A stretch of 64,000 nucleotides of DNA, taken from positions 1-64,000 of the forward strand of contig NZ_JAFFQE010000006.1 of assembly GCF_016919005.1 (NCBI RefSeq), read 5' to 3'. The stretch comes from Desulfopila inferna. Its GTDB lineage: Bacteria > Desulfobacterota > Desulfobulbia > Desulfobulbales > Desulfocapsaceae. Positions 19,070 to 27,993 of this stretch are shown piece after piece (position 1 is the first letter of the stretch; each line of letters opens with the position of its first letter). The notes beneath the pieces are model-generated. The model made no database searches. It saw only the letters and a list, made by a program, of their open reading frames with translations, and was not told where the DNA came from. A program made the translations under genes and the position numbers.

Positions 19070-19603
19070 ATGAAAACCATATCCGCATACATCCTCGCAC
19101 TTATTTTTACGGGTATAGTGGTCTCCGGTGCATCCGCAGCCAATCTTGACGGACATGTGCAATACCGTATCGTCAGTTATAGTTTCAGCAGTGATGATCT
19201 TTCGGGATATTCCGATTCAGTCGACCTCGGGCCCCTGCTCATTACCGGAACCACATCAGACATTCTCACCGACAGTGGAGCAGGATCATCGAAATTCGGG
19301 ACAAGCGATCCACAAAACGTAACCGACATTTTCGCCGTTTCAGCTGATTTTTCAGCCACGCCGGATATCTCGTTGCGCGGTGCCTTCGGTATCACCAAGA
19401 ATCGCTGGGACGCCTCCCTTGATCCCGATTACGATACCGGCTGGGAAGCCAATCTTGGGGTGATATATCAATTGTTCAACAATATTCGCTATGAGGTTCA
19501 TTTCGGTTATATGGCAACCGGTGACCTTTTCAAGGAGAAGAACACCTACAGCGATGTAGAAAACATCATCATGATCAGCAATCAGTTGACCATGAGTTTC
19601 TAG
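19070..19603 (+). CDS. Small outer-membrane barrel protein, probably a shortened porin
   Basis: ATG 19070 has AGAAGGA upstream and opens a signal peptide (MKTISAYILALIFTGIVVS, cleavage after GASA). The rest (about 150 residues) is beta-rich. It ends NQLTMSF with the terminal Phe of outer-membrane proteins, after a segment NIRYEVHFGYMATGDLFK of the kind found at the C-terminal hairpins of alginate-export/porin-like barrels. At 177 residues it is much shorter than those porins (400 or more), so it looks like a gene that kept the signal peptide, one strand pair and the last strands, or a genuine eight-strand barrel. Confidence 0.6.
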   Translation: MKTISAYILALIFTGIVVSGASAANLDGHVQYRIVSYSFSSDDLSGYSDSVDLGPLLITGTTSDILTDSGAGSSKFGTSDPQNVTDIFAVSADFSATPDISLRGAFGITKNRWDASLDPDYDTGWEANLGVIYQLFNNIRYEVHFGYMATGDLFKEKNTYSDVENIIMISNQLTMSF

Positions 19604-19689
19604 TCATCCGGCTATGCCACATGCCACTTGCGAAGGCTACGCTTCCATAAGAAGGCTTGTCAATACGGGTTCGACGTGACCTTACGAAC

Positions 19690-20805
19690 TCAATTACAAT
19701 AATACTTTCGCCTTTTCTTCTTTCTTACTATAGCATCGTGGTTATCTGTTTTCTGAGAAGGTCTAATCTGGCCTAGAGACCACCGTGTCGACAGACATGG
19801 CGGCAGCATATCGTAGGGCTTTCCTATTTCGTGCAATTTCCTCCAAATCCCATCCGGTGATAGAATAGAACTCTTTTCTCCGTCTATTATTACCTTGGGG
19901 GTGACTATGTCCGGAAAGGCAACAAGTGATCCTTGCCGTATCTGTTGAAGGAATGAATCAAAATAAAGACAAGAATGCTCAAGGACCTGTTGCAACGGAT
20001 CATACTTCTTCTCAAGGTCGGAAGAGTAAGGGATGACTCCCGATGGATCTAAAAATGTACATTGTATCGAATTCTCCCGAACCACGGGTTTTTTTGATCT
20101 ATGACCAAATGTTTCGGATATCCAAAGAGCCAATGGGCCACTGTTTTCCTGAGCGTCCCTCACTAACTGATACGGCTTTTCCGTTGTTACATCTCCCAAA
20201 TGGGCATGGAATATCACTTGATCCTTATACCTGCTTTCCATCTTAAGAATTTTAATGATCTTCAGACTGTCGTCACGAGATTCCTGTGATTGCTCAAAAG
20301 CGTGCATAGTCAAGCATCTTCCGCTTCCTACAAAAGGGACGCTTCCAGCGATTGATAAGATACCGGTCCCCGAGCCGAATTCACAACCTGTCACTTCCGC
20401 AGGCAAATCATCAGACGGTTTCAAATGGATTAGATGATGGACCAGAGCGGCCGTCGCTCGTATATCCAGGATACAATCGAGTGCGCCTAAATGGGCAGAA
20501 TATCGCTTCAGTATCTTACCCAGATCATCCCCTTTGAGTATCTGCCGTTGCAATAGTTCATAGGGTTTTCGGCCCCGGCGTTCCCAATTGGCGGCTTTTG
20601 CATGAAGATCGCGGTTCTTCTTCATGACGCTTTTCAAACCGCTTTCATTCAGGTTAAAGAGGTTTTGAATGTAAAGACGTGTAAAGTCCGCGACCATTGA
20701 AGCCTCTTTTTCAAAAGATAAGGCTGTATCCCGCGAATCTACAAGATCATCATAGGCTTTGGCCATCAACACTTCAGGAGAGGGTCTTCTCTTCATAAAC
20801 ATCAT
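19690..20805 (-). CDS. Orphan SAM-dependent methyltransferase (PRMT-like core)
   Basis: The 371-residue protein has a helical N-terminal half and, near residue 143, the SAM-binding motif I CEFGSGTGILSIAGS, followed by an acidic HAFEQS segment at the end of strand beta2 and a later LWISETFGH. That double-E pattern recalls protein arginine methyltransferase-type enzymes. The substrate is unknown. It ends in a basic tail (RKKKRRKYY). The gene stands alone between the porin remnant and the glycosyltransferase cluster, transcribed away from the latter. Confidence 0.6.
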   Translation of the reverse strand: MMFMKRRPSPEVLMAKAYDDLVDSRDTALSFEKEASMVADFTRLYIQNLFNLNESGLKSVMKKNRDLHAKAANWERRGRKPYELLQRQILKGDDLGKILKRYSAHLGALDCILDIRATAALVHHLIHLKPSDDLPAEVTGCEFGSGTGILSIAGSVPFVGSGRCLTMHAFEQSQESRDDSLKIIKILKMESRYKDQVIFHAHLGDVTTEKPYQLVRDAQENSGPLALWISETFGHRSKKPVVRENSIQCTFLDPSGVIPYSSDLEKKYDPLQQVLEHSCLYFDSFLQQIRQGSLVAFPDIVTPKVIIDGEKSSILSPDGIWRKLHEIGKPYDMLPPCLSTRWSLGQIRPSQKTDNHDAIVRKKKRRKYYCN

Positions 20806-21114
20806 CCAATATTTTTTGGCAGCATCTGAAAGTTTTGTGCGGTTTCCTCACCTACACAGCCTCATCTATATACTTTTTCCAGATATTTTTAAAGGACAAG
20901 GAAACTTTCACGAGAGAATCTTGACATTAATTTTTAAAATTGATGTCACTTTAAAAACCTGCCTGATAGCTCACTCGAAGCTTTCTGCGGTTTTTCATAG
21001 CCTCAATTATGTTATTTTCAAATTATCAGGCGCTACCAAGGTTTTGAGGAAAGCTTGTTGCAGTTTTTTGCTAAGGAGGTGGGCAAATCGCCTGACAGGA
21101 TTACACGGCTCTAC

Positions 21115-21143
21115 TTGACAAAGGTGCCCCTTCTGCATTAAAA
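21115..21143 (+). promoter_or_regulatory. Possible promoter of the glycosyltransferase cluster
   Basis: TTGACA (21115-21120), 17 bases, then TTAAAA (21138-21143), 65 bases before the first gene. The rest of the gap 20806-21114 holds no supported gene. Confidence 0.35.
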
Positions 21144-21208
21144 GTTAAGAATATTTAATAAGTATTCTCAAAGATTTGCGCTTTCCAAAAGGAGTCAATG
21201 AGGAAACC

Positions 21209-22432
21209 ATGTTTTCATCTTCCGACTACAATATTCTGATGTATTCCCACGATACTTACGGCCTGGGCCACATTCGCAGAACAATGGCCATTGCCAATCA
21301 TCTTCGTGGTCCGAAAACCAACATCCTTATTCTTACGGGCTCCCCTATTGCCGGACGGTTTTCCTTTCCTGAACATGTCGATTTTGTCCGAATACCCGGT
21401 ATGATCAAAAAGAAAAACAACGAATATTGTTCCCTCTCCATTCGGATCGACGCCAAACATGCCCTTAAAATCAGAACAGACATCATCAAAGCTACTGCTA
21501 AGACATTTCAACCTGATCTTTTTATTGTCGACAAAGAACCACTCGGACTGAAACGTGAAGTCTTGCCGACTCTGAAATGGCTTAAAAAAAGTTTGCCGGC
21601 AACTACCACTGTTCTGGGCTTGCGGGATATTCTCGACGAGGCCCGGATAATCCGTAAAGACTGGCAAAAAAAAGGAGTCTACCGCTACCTTGAGAATCTC
21701 TATGATGAGATATGGGTATATGGCGAACAGAAAATCTATAATCCAATTGAGCAGTATCAAATTCCGCCGCAGATAGACGGGAAGGTTGTCTTTACAGGCT
21801 ATATTTCCAGAAAAAAAACAGATGCAGCTAACCGCGCCAAAATACGCAAGCAGTTCAGAATCTTTGATGATGATACATTTATACTGGTTACCACGGGGGG
21901 AGGCGGTGACGGCAGCGAAATACTGGAAAATTTTCTCTCCCTTCACGATGAGTATCCAGAGCCGCTACCATTTAAAAGCGTTATCATTACCGGACCTTTT
22001 ATGCCCCGACAAAAACGGGAAGAATTCAGAATCAGAGCCGACAGGTGCGGAATTAAATTACTGCCTTTCCATCCCCGGCTCGAAGAGCTGATAAATGCGG
22101 CAGATCTTGTTGTTACCATGGGAGGCTACAATACACTCTGCGAGATACTTACGCAGCGAACGCCCGCACTGGTAGTCCCCAGGGAATCACCGCGTCTTGA
22201 ACAGCTCATCCGGGCGGAATGCCTTCATGCCAGAGGACTTATCGAATATATTCCCTGGTCCGAAATCTCTCCCGGCCTACTGCGGGAAAAAATTATCTCC
22301 ATGGTTTCCCAATCGTCAAAATACAAAAATGCAATGGAGAATTTTTCGCTCTCGGGTCTGGAAACCATGCGCCAGCGCGTAGAAGTGTTCAAAGGGAACA
22401 AAAAGCCTGACAGTATAGCGACCACTTCCTGA
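21209..22432 (+). CDS. MurG-like predicted glycosyltransferase (COG4671 type), copy 1
   Basis: A GT-B fold enzyme of about 407 residues. The N-terminal donor/acceptor signature DTYGLGHIRRTMAIANHL and the C-terminal VTTGGGGDGSEIL plus MGGYNTLCEIL match the predicted glycosyltransferases related to MurG (GT28). The start at ATG 21209 follows GAGGAAACC; a TTG at 21176 would extend it by 11 residues. Sugar donor and acceptor are unknown. It opens the five-gene cluster and is a paralogue of the gene at 24410. Confidence 0.8.
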   Translation: MFSSSDYNILMYSHDTYGLGHIRRTMAIANHLRGPKTNILILTGSPIAGRFSFPEHVDFVRIPGMIKKKNNEYCSLSIRIDAKHALKIRTDIIKATAKTFQPDLFIVDKEPLGLKREVLPTLKWLKKSLPATTTVLGLRDILDEARIIRKDWQKKGVYRYLENLYDEIWVYGEQKIYNPIEQYQIPPQIDGKVVFTGYISRKKTDAANRAKIRKQFRIFDDDTFILVTTGGGGDGSEILENFLSLHDEYPEPLPFKSVIITGPFMPRQKREEFRIRADRCGIKLLPFHPRLEELINAADLVVTMGGYNTLCEILTQRTPALVVPRESPRLEQLIRAECLHARGLIEYIPWSEISPGLLREKIISMVSQSSKYKNAMENFSLSGLETMRQRVEVFKGNKKPDSIATTS

Positions 22433-22468
22433 CGATATCGGCCCTCAACAGAATTATCCATACATCCT

Positions 22469-23770
22469 ATGCGCATTCAAAAAAAAATCGATAGTCACAA
22501 TAAAACAAATGACAAACCCGTGCTGGGATACATCCTCAAGGGCTATCCGCGTATTTCAGAAACATTTATATCAAACGAAATACTCCTTCTCGAGAGCTAT
22601 GGCTTTAAAATAGTGATCTTTCCAATGCGTCATCCGCGGGAATCTTTTTGCCACGAATCGGTAAAGCGTATTCAGGCCGAGGTGCATTATCTGCCAAGTC
22701 ATCTTCTCGGGAATTTTTTCAAACTTATTCTTCCCAATATGGCTCTTGCCCTCAAATCTCCAAAACGTTATGGCCTTGCCATCCGTGTGGCGGCAAAACG
22801 TCTTGCACGGACAAAAAAAGCGGCAACATTCAAACATCTTTTCCAGGCAGGGTTCATGGTTAATAACCATATCATCAAGGATAGCGCTGTGCGGGTCGAC
22901 CATCTACACGGCCATTTTGCCCATTCGCCAACCTCTGTGACCATGTTTGCCTCTCTGCTCAGCGGACTGTCATTCAGCTTCACCGCGCACGCCAAGGATA
23001 TCTACACGTCGAACAAAGAGCAACTCAGGGAAAAAATAGAAAAGGCGCTCTTTGTAGTAACCTGCACCCGCTATAATGCCGAGTATCTTCAGAAAATTGC
23101 CGGTTCATCAAACACTCCCATTCATTGCGTCTATCACGGAGTGGATACCGGCCTTTTTCGCTCCCAGGAATCCAGAGAAAACTGCACTCCTCCGTTTACC
23201 TTGCTTACAATCGCCCGAATCACCGAAAAAAAGGGTCTACCCGTACTTTACAAGGCCTTGGCCAGATTAAAAAAACTGGGCATCGACTTTCACCATACAC
23301 TCATCGGCGATGGTGATGACCGCAAAAAGATTCTTGATCTTATCAGTGAGCTTGATCTTACCGACAATTGTGTCTGGCTGGGCACGCAAACTCATGAAGA
23401 GGTACTCCGTCACTTTGAAAAGTGCGATCTTTTCCTTCTGAGCTCCCGCGTCGCTGCCGATGGCGACAGGGACGGCATCCCCAATGTTCTGGTGGAAAGT
23501 CTGGCCATGGGGGTTCCGGCTATTTCCACCGATGTCTCGGCTATCCCCGAACTGATCCGGCACCGGCACACCGGGCTCATTGTGCCTCCGGATAACAGTG
23601 AGGCAATAACCGATGCCATCATATCGCTCCTGAATGACTCCACACTCCGCAGCAAATGCATCAAGGAGGGTCGGAAGCTTGTTCTTGCCCAATTTGATAA
23701 TGGCCGGCTTACCGCCAAGCTGGCCGATATTTTTACCGGACATGTCGGCGCACAAAAAATGGAGCGGTGA
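22469..23770 (+). CDS. Glycosyltransferase family 4 (WcaL-like)
   Basis: A 433-residue GT-B enzyme. The N-terminal YILKGYPRISETFISNEI and HLHGHFAHSPTSV are as in WcaL/exopolysaccharide GT4 enzymes. The C-terminal half has TIARITEKKGLPVL, LIGDGDDRKKI and the EX7E-like segment with GIPNVLVESLAMGVP. It should add a hexose to a lipid- or saccharide-bound acceptor at the cytoplasmic membrane. The stop is 4 bases before the ATG of the phosphatase gene. Confidence 0.88.
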   Translation: MRIQKKIDSHNKTNDKPVLGYILKGYPRISETFISNEILLLESYGFKIVIFPMRHPRESFCHESVKRIQAEVHYLPSHLLGNFFKLILPNMALALKSPKRYGLAIRVAAKRLARTKKAATFKHLFQAGFMVNNHIIKDSAVRVDHLHGHFAHSPTSVTMFASLLSGLSFSFTAHAKDIYTSNKEQLREKIEKALFVVTCTRYNAEYLQKIAGSSNTPIHCVYHGVDTGLFRSQESRENCTPPFTLLTIARITEKKGLPVLYKALARLKKLGIDFHHTLIGDGDDRKKILDLISELDLTDNCVWLGTQTHEEVLRHFEKCDLFLLSSRVAADGDRDGIPNVLVESLAMGVPAISTDVSAIPELIRHRHTGLIVPPDNSEAITDAIISLLNDSTLRSKCIKEGRKLVLAQFDNGRLTAKLADIFTGHVGAQKMER

Positions 23771-23774
23771 GATC

Positions 23775-24413
23775 ATGGAAAGAGAAGAAAGTAGGGAGAA
23801 TTTCTCAGCTGATACATGTTTTGGACTGCTGCGCCATGGTACCACACTGTGGAATGAAGAAAAACGCATCCAGGGAAGCCTGGATTCCAGGCTCAGTCTT
23901 GCCGGAAAGGAAAAAATGCATGATTGGGCTCGGTTTCTGGCTGCACAGCACTGGAGCAGGATACTGGCAAGTGATCTTGGCAGGGCAAAAGAGAGCGCGG
24001 CAATCCTCAATTCCATTATGAAAGTTCCCGTCACTTTTGAAAGCAGGCTTAGAGAGCAACACTGGGGAGAGTGGGAGGGGCGGAGGATCGAGGAGATTAG
24101 AGCCAAGTACTCAGAGGAGGTAGCACGACAGGTAGCTTCCGGCTGGGACTTCAGGCCGCCACTGGGAGAGAGCAGACGGGAAGTTCTTCAACGAAGCTGG
24201 ATCGCTCTTCATGAGGCCTCACTGGCCTGGCCGCAGCAGAAAATCCTGATTGTCTGCCACCAGGGTATAATCAAATGCCTGATTTCCGATATTTTGCACA
24301 CAAAATTCTTGCCGGACGCTCCCCCACAACTTGATCAAAATTCCCTGCACACCATAATTTTCCGCAACGGCAGTCTCCTCTGCAAGGAACTCAACATCTC
24401 TTTGGTATCATGA
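23775..24413 (+). CDS. Histidine phosphatase family protein
   Basis: Residues 18-22 hold the catalytic LLRHGTT motif; WNEEKRIQG and, near the C-terminus, IVCHQGIIK supply the second histidine. The family includes cofactor-dependent mutases and small-molecule phosphatases. ATG 23775 is chosen because the longer open frame would overlap the GT4 gene by 130 bases. The stop overlaps the next ATG by four bases. In this setting it may remove phosphate from a sugar intermediate. That is inference. Confidence 0.85.
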   Translation: MEREESRENFSADTCFGLLRHGTTLWNEEKRIQGSLDSRLSLAGKEKMHDWARFLAAQHWSRILASDLGRAKESAAILNSIMKVPVTFESRLREQHWGEWEGRRIEEIRAKYSEEVARQVASGWDFRPPLGESRREVLQRSWIALHEASLAWPQQKILIVCHQGIIKCLISDILHTKFLPDAPPQLDQNSLHTIIFRNGSLLCKELNISLVS

Positions 24414-25579
24414 GAATCGCCTACTACTGCCAAAATGTTCTCGGCATCGGACATTTCCATCGGAGCCTTGAAATCTGTAAACAACTGGCCCGACTCCACA
24501 GGGTTACTATGATAACCGGTGGAGCATCTTTGCCGGGAAGCCGGTCCGATATCGACATCTCCTTTTTTCAGCTGCCGGGATTAATGATGGATTCCCGGTT
24601 CAACAATCTTGCTCCCTGTGATTCCAGCCAAACTCTAAATGAAACGAAGAAGCTTAGAGCCGAAATGCTCTATGGTTTTTTCCAAAGCTACAAGCCGGAT
24701 GTATTCCTGATAGAACTCTACCCCTTTGGCAGAAAAGCATTTCGTTTTGAGCTCGATCCGGTTTTAGAGAGCATTAAAAAAGGGCACCTGTCCCCTTGCC
24801 TCTGCTTCTGCAGCCTACGAGACATTCTGGTGGAACGGCATGACAGCACAAAATTTGAGAATAGAATCATTGCCACTCTTAACTCTCATTTTGACGGATT
24901 ATTGATCCATGGGGATCAAAATCTCATTTCCCTTGATCAAACCTTCAGCAGGGTTAGCGATATAACAGTTCCCATTGCCTACACCGGATATGTTACCCCT
25001 CCCGTTCCCGATCTCGACCGCGTTCGGCTTCGGAAAAATCTTGGAATTGAAAAAGATACACGTCTTATTGTTGCCAGTATCGGCGGCGGCAATGTTGGCA
25101 CCGAACTCCTTTTTGCAGTGGCGGAATCTCTTCGGTTCATAGACGATAAATCCTTGTCGCTTCACATTTTCACCGGTCCTTACGCCTCGCAGTCGGTCTA
25201 TGATTCTCTCAGAAATTCTTCCGACAAAAGAATCAAAGTGGAACGCTTTACCCCGCATTTCACCGACTGGCTCCTGGCTGCGGATCTGTCAGTATCGATG
25301 GCAGGCTATAACACCACCATGAATATTCTCTCGACGGGAGTCCCTTCGCTGCTTTACCCCTTCAGCCACAACAGTGAACAATCTCTAAGGATCGGCAAAC
25401 TTCAAAAAATGGCGCCATTAACAATTCTAAAAGGTGACGAGCTATCTCCCGACAGACTCGCCGCTCTCATTCTTGGCAGGCTTGCAGAAAAACGATTCAA
25501 TCCCCCAATTCGTCTTGATGGCGCGCAAATCACTGTCACCATTGTGGAGCAATGGTACCAAGCCATGAGGGAGAAGTAA
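24410..25579 (+). CDS. MurG-like predicted glycosyltransferase (COG4671 type), copy 2
   Basis: A 389-residue paralogue of the protein at 21209. It has NVLGIGHFHRSLEICKQL, IASIGGGNVGTELL and SMAGYNTTMNILSTGVPSLL at the same positions, with overall divergence that suggests a different donor or acceptor. The ATG overlaps the phosphatase stop (ATGA), and the stop TAA overlaps the ATG of the next gene by one base, so translation is coupled along the cluster. Confidence 0.8.
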   Translation: MRIAYYCQNVLGIGHFHRSLEICKQLARLHRVTMITGGASLPGSRSDIDISFFQLPGLMMDSRFNNLAPCDSSQTLNETKKLRAEMLYGFFQSYKPDVFLIELYPFGRKAFRFELDPVLESIKKGHLSPCLCFCSLRDILVERHDSTKFENRIIATLNSHFDGLLIHGDQNLISLDQTFSRVSDITVPIAYTGYVTPPVPDLDRVRLRKNLGIEKDTRLIVASIGGGNVGTELLFAVAESLRFIDDKSLSLHIFTGPYASQSVYDSLRNSSDKRIKVERFTPHFTDWLLAADLSVSMAGYNTTMNILSTGVPSLLYPFSHNSEQSLRIGKLQKMAPLTILKGDELSPDRLAALILGRLAEKRFNPPIRLDGAQITVTIVEQWYQAMREK

Positions 25580-26355
25580 TGCGCTATAAGATATCTTCTC
25601 TTTACTCTTCCCCCATTCCACACCTGAGCACGAAACTGGGTAATTCCATAGAGTCAGGACTGACTGCGGGTAACGGTTCAGCCGTTGTTTTTTTTCGGGC
25701 GGACGATATCGGAGTTCCGTCGCAACAGTTTTTTGAGATGATCTCGCTTTTTATAAAACATGATATGCCGCTTTGCCTTGCAGTCGTACCCACATGGTTG
25801 ACAGAGAGACGCTGGCACAGACTTAAAGAGGCTACCGCCGGTGCAAGACTGTGCTGGCATCAGCATGGCTGGCGGCATGCCAACCATGAATATTCCGGTA
25901 AAAAGCAGGAATTCGGCGACAGCCGTCCTGCAGAGGACCTGCAGAGGGATCTTCTCAGAGGCAGGGAAAGGCTGTCTCAGCTTATCGGCTCTGAATTTTT
26001 CCCCTTCTTTACTCCTCCCTGGAACAGATGTGGTGAAAAGACATTGGCACTACTGCAAGAATTTGACTTCAGAGGAATATCAAGAAGCTCCGGTGCGATA
26101 CCATCGGCAACGGATCTGCCGGATTTTCAGGTAAATGTCGATCTTCATACTGGAAAGGAGCAGGAGCCTGAATTGTCGCTGCACCTCCTGCTCATGCAAC
26201 TCAGCCGTTCCATGACTTACGGTACTTCCGGGATAATGCTTCATCACCAGCTCATGAATAGTCAGGCACTGCTGTTACTCGATCAACTGCTGCAGTCAGT
26301 TCGTGACTTCAAGAGCTTACAGCCCCTCCAATTCCAGGATATGAGCACAGCCTGA
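25579..26355 (+). CDS. Polysaccharide deacetylase (NodB-like)
   Basis: A 258-residue NodB-fold protein. The first metal/catalytic motif is FFRADDIG, the second is the histidine-rich WHQHGWRHANH, then FTPPWNR, and MLHHQLM at the end. It probably removes N-acetyl groups from an amino sugar in the glycan made by the neighbouring transferases. No signal peptide is seen, so it may act on a cytoplasmic intermediate. ATG 25579 is chosen for the one-base overlap with the preceding stop. Confidence 0.82.
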   Translation: MRYKISSLYSSPIPHLSTKLGNSIESGLTAGNGSAVVFFRADDIGVPSQQFFEMISLFIKHDMPLCLAVVPTWLTERRWHRLKEATAGARLCWHQHGWRHANHEYSGKKQEFGDSRPAEDLQRDLLRGRERLSQLIGSEFFPFFTPPWNRCGEKTLALLQEFDFRGISRSSGAIPSATDLPDFQVNVDLHTGKEQEPELSLHLLLMQLSRSMTYGTSGIMLHHQLMNSQALLLLDQLLQSVRDFKSLQPLQFQDMSTA

Positions 26356-26418
26356 CTCAAGAAACAGCTCACGATCGTGTCCTAAAACCAAATACGTGAC
26401 AACGGCACCATTTTTTGG

Positions 26419-26469
26419 GATAATAATTACTATTGTAATGTTAACTCTTAATGTTAATAATCATTCTCA
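26419..26469 (+). promoter_or_regulatory. Two Fur-box-like sequences upstream of the ten-gene locus
   Basis: GATAATAATTACTATTGTA (26419-26437) agrees with the Fur consensus GATAATGATAATCATTATC at about 13 of 19 positions by eye. A second AT-rich block, TTAATAATCATTCTCA, ends at 26469 just before the Shine-Dalgarno and, read in reverse, gives TGAGAATGATTATTAA. Both lie within 65 bases of the ATG at 26482. If real, the locus is repressed by iron-loaded Fur. Confidence 0.45.
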
Positions 26470-26481
26470 GGGAGGATCTGC

Positions 26482-27132
26482 ATGAAACGCTTACAAAGAC
26501 TACCCCTGAAAGTGTCCTTTGGTATTGCCTATAAAAGTATTCGGGTTCGTTTTTTCCGATCACTCATTACCACTTTGAGCCTGATGCTTGCCGTGGCATT
26601 TCTCTCCTTCACCCAAATCAGCAACGACATTGCTCAGTCTTTGCTTGTACTTGGCGATGCGGAGCTTTTGGGCAAACTGACCCGACTTGGATATGACATC
26701 GACCCAGAAACGTTAAGCGCTACGGGCTCTCCCAAGCAACGCTGGATTGTCTTTCTTTCTCTGCTGGTCTGTATCGTCGGCATTATCAATGCACAACTGA
26801 TGTCGGTTACCGAACGTTTTCGAGAAATTGGAACCATGAAATGCCTTGGCGCCCTGGATGGATTCGTAGTTGTACTTTTCATCATCGAGGCGGCGATAGA
26901 AGGACTTGCCGGGGCGGTGATCGGTGCATTTTTGGGAATACTCTCCGCGCTTCTTACCGGAATCAGTCGGTTTGGCGTGATCTCCGTCACGGCATTATCA
27001 TGGTGGGAAGTCGGAAATTCTCTGGTGATCGCTGTATTGATCGGTACGTCTCTCAGTCTTTTGGGAGCATTATATCCCGCATTGCTGGCAGCCAGAATGC
27101 AGCCGGTTGAGGCCATGCGGGTAGAGCAGTAA
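26482..27132 (+). CDS. Short FtsX-type ABC permease
   Basis: A 216-residue membrane protein with four hydrophobic helices. The order (N-terminal helix, short loop, then three clustered helices ending ALYPALLAARMQPVEAMR) is that of FtsX/MacB permeases. The large periplasmic domain normally placed after helix 1 is cut down to about 45 residues. MSVTERFREIGTMKCLGAL is the usual coupling region. GGGAGG precedes the ATG. The ATPase gene follows after 39 bases. The tiny extracytoplasmic loop suggests that the ectodomain is supplied by the large protein encoded at 27994. Confidence 0.85.
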   Translation: MKRLQRLPLKVSFGIAYKSIRVRFFRSLITTLSLMLAVAFLSFTQISNDIAQSLLVLGDAELLGKLTRLGYDIDPETLSATGSPKQRWIVFLSLLVCIVGIINAQLMSVTERFREIGTMKCLGALDGFVVVLFIIEAAIEGLAGAVIGAFLGILSALLTGISRFGVISVTALSWWEVGNSLVIAVLIGTSLSLLGALYPALLAARMQPVEAMRVEQ

Positions 27133-27171
27133 TCATAAAATCACGACTCAAATTGGACTTGAGGAAAAACC

Positions 27172-27912
27172 ATGGCATCAAAAAACGTAGTCCGGGTGAC
27201 GGGAGTGACCAAGGACTTCGACCTGGGCAAAATAGTCGTCCCGGTTCTCAAAGGTATAGATCTTGAAATATCCACGGGACATTATATATCCATTATGGGT
27301 CCATCAGGCTCCGGCAAATCAACGCTTTTCAACATGATCGGGGGGCTCGACAAACCAACATCCGGAAAAGTGTTTATCGATGAAGTCGATATCGCCCAAC
27401 TCGATGCCTATGAACTGGCCTGGCTGCGCTGCCGCAAAATCGGTTATATTTTTCAAACCTTCAATCTTATTCCGGTAATGACCGCCCTGGAGAATGTCAC
27501 CCTGCCCATGACCTTTGCCGGCACTCCCAATGAGGCGGCAACAAAAAAAGGGATGGAACTTCTCCATCTTGTGGGATTGGATGGCCGTCATTCCCACAGG
27601 CCCTCTGAACTCTCCGGCGGACAACAGCAAAGGGTTGCCGTGGCGCGCGCCCTGGCTAATGATCCGGCCATTATCCTCGCTGACGAGCCCACCGGGAACC
27701 TGGATCTGACCACGGGAGAAGACATCATCACTTTGCTGAAACAACTCTCCAGTAACAGAGGTGTCACCGTCATTTCAGCGACACATGATTACAAAATGCT
27801 CAATGTCTCCGACAAGGTTATCTGGATCAGAGACGGCAAGATAGAGAAAATTCAGGATCGCGATGAACTTGATATACAAACAGGGAAAGTGGAAAATACC
27901 AGCGAAAACTAA
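27172..27912 (+). CDS. ABC ATPase of the LolD/MacB group
   Basis: A complete nucleotide-binding subunit of 246 residues: Walker [11 protein letters not shown]-loop IFQTFNLIP, signature [15 protein letters not shown], Walker [13 protein letters not shown] and the switch histidine in SATHDYK. The group drives mechanotransmission by FtsX-type permeases (lipoprotein release, efflux, division signalling) rather than direct transport through the membrane. It should power both the permease at 26482 and the giant permease at 27994. Confidence 0.93.
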   Translation: MASKNVVRVTGVTKDFDLGKIVVPVLKGIDLEISTGHYISIMGPSGSGKSTLFNMIGGLDKPTSGKVFIDEVDIAQLDAYELAWLRCRKIGYIFQTFNLIPVMTALENVTLPMTFAGTPNEAATKKGMELLHLVGLDGRHSHRPSELSGGQQQRVAVARALANDPAIILADEPTGNLDLTTGEDIITLLKQLSSNRGVTVISATHDYKMLNVSDKVIWIRDGKIEKIQDRDELDIQTGKVENTSEN

Positions 27913-27993
27913 ACCGCTCTCCCGAAAAATTGTTTTTCAATACATAAACCACTACTCGTCCATAAAAGCCATGAGTAGCTACTTAAATTGAAA

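Noticed and set aside
20759-21118. 119-residue plus-strand frame before the glycan cluster
   Set aside because: Its first part is antisense to the methyltransferase gene and the rest is AT-rich without domain pattern.
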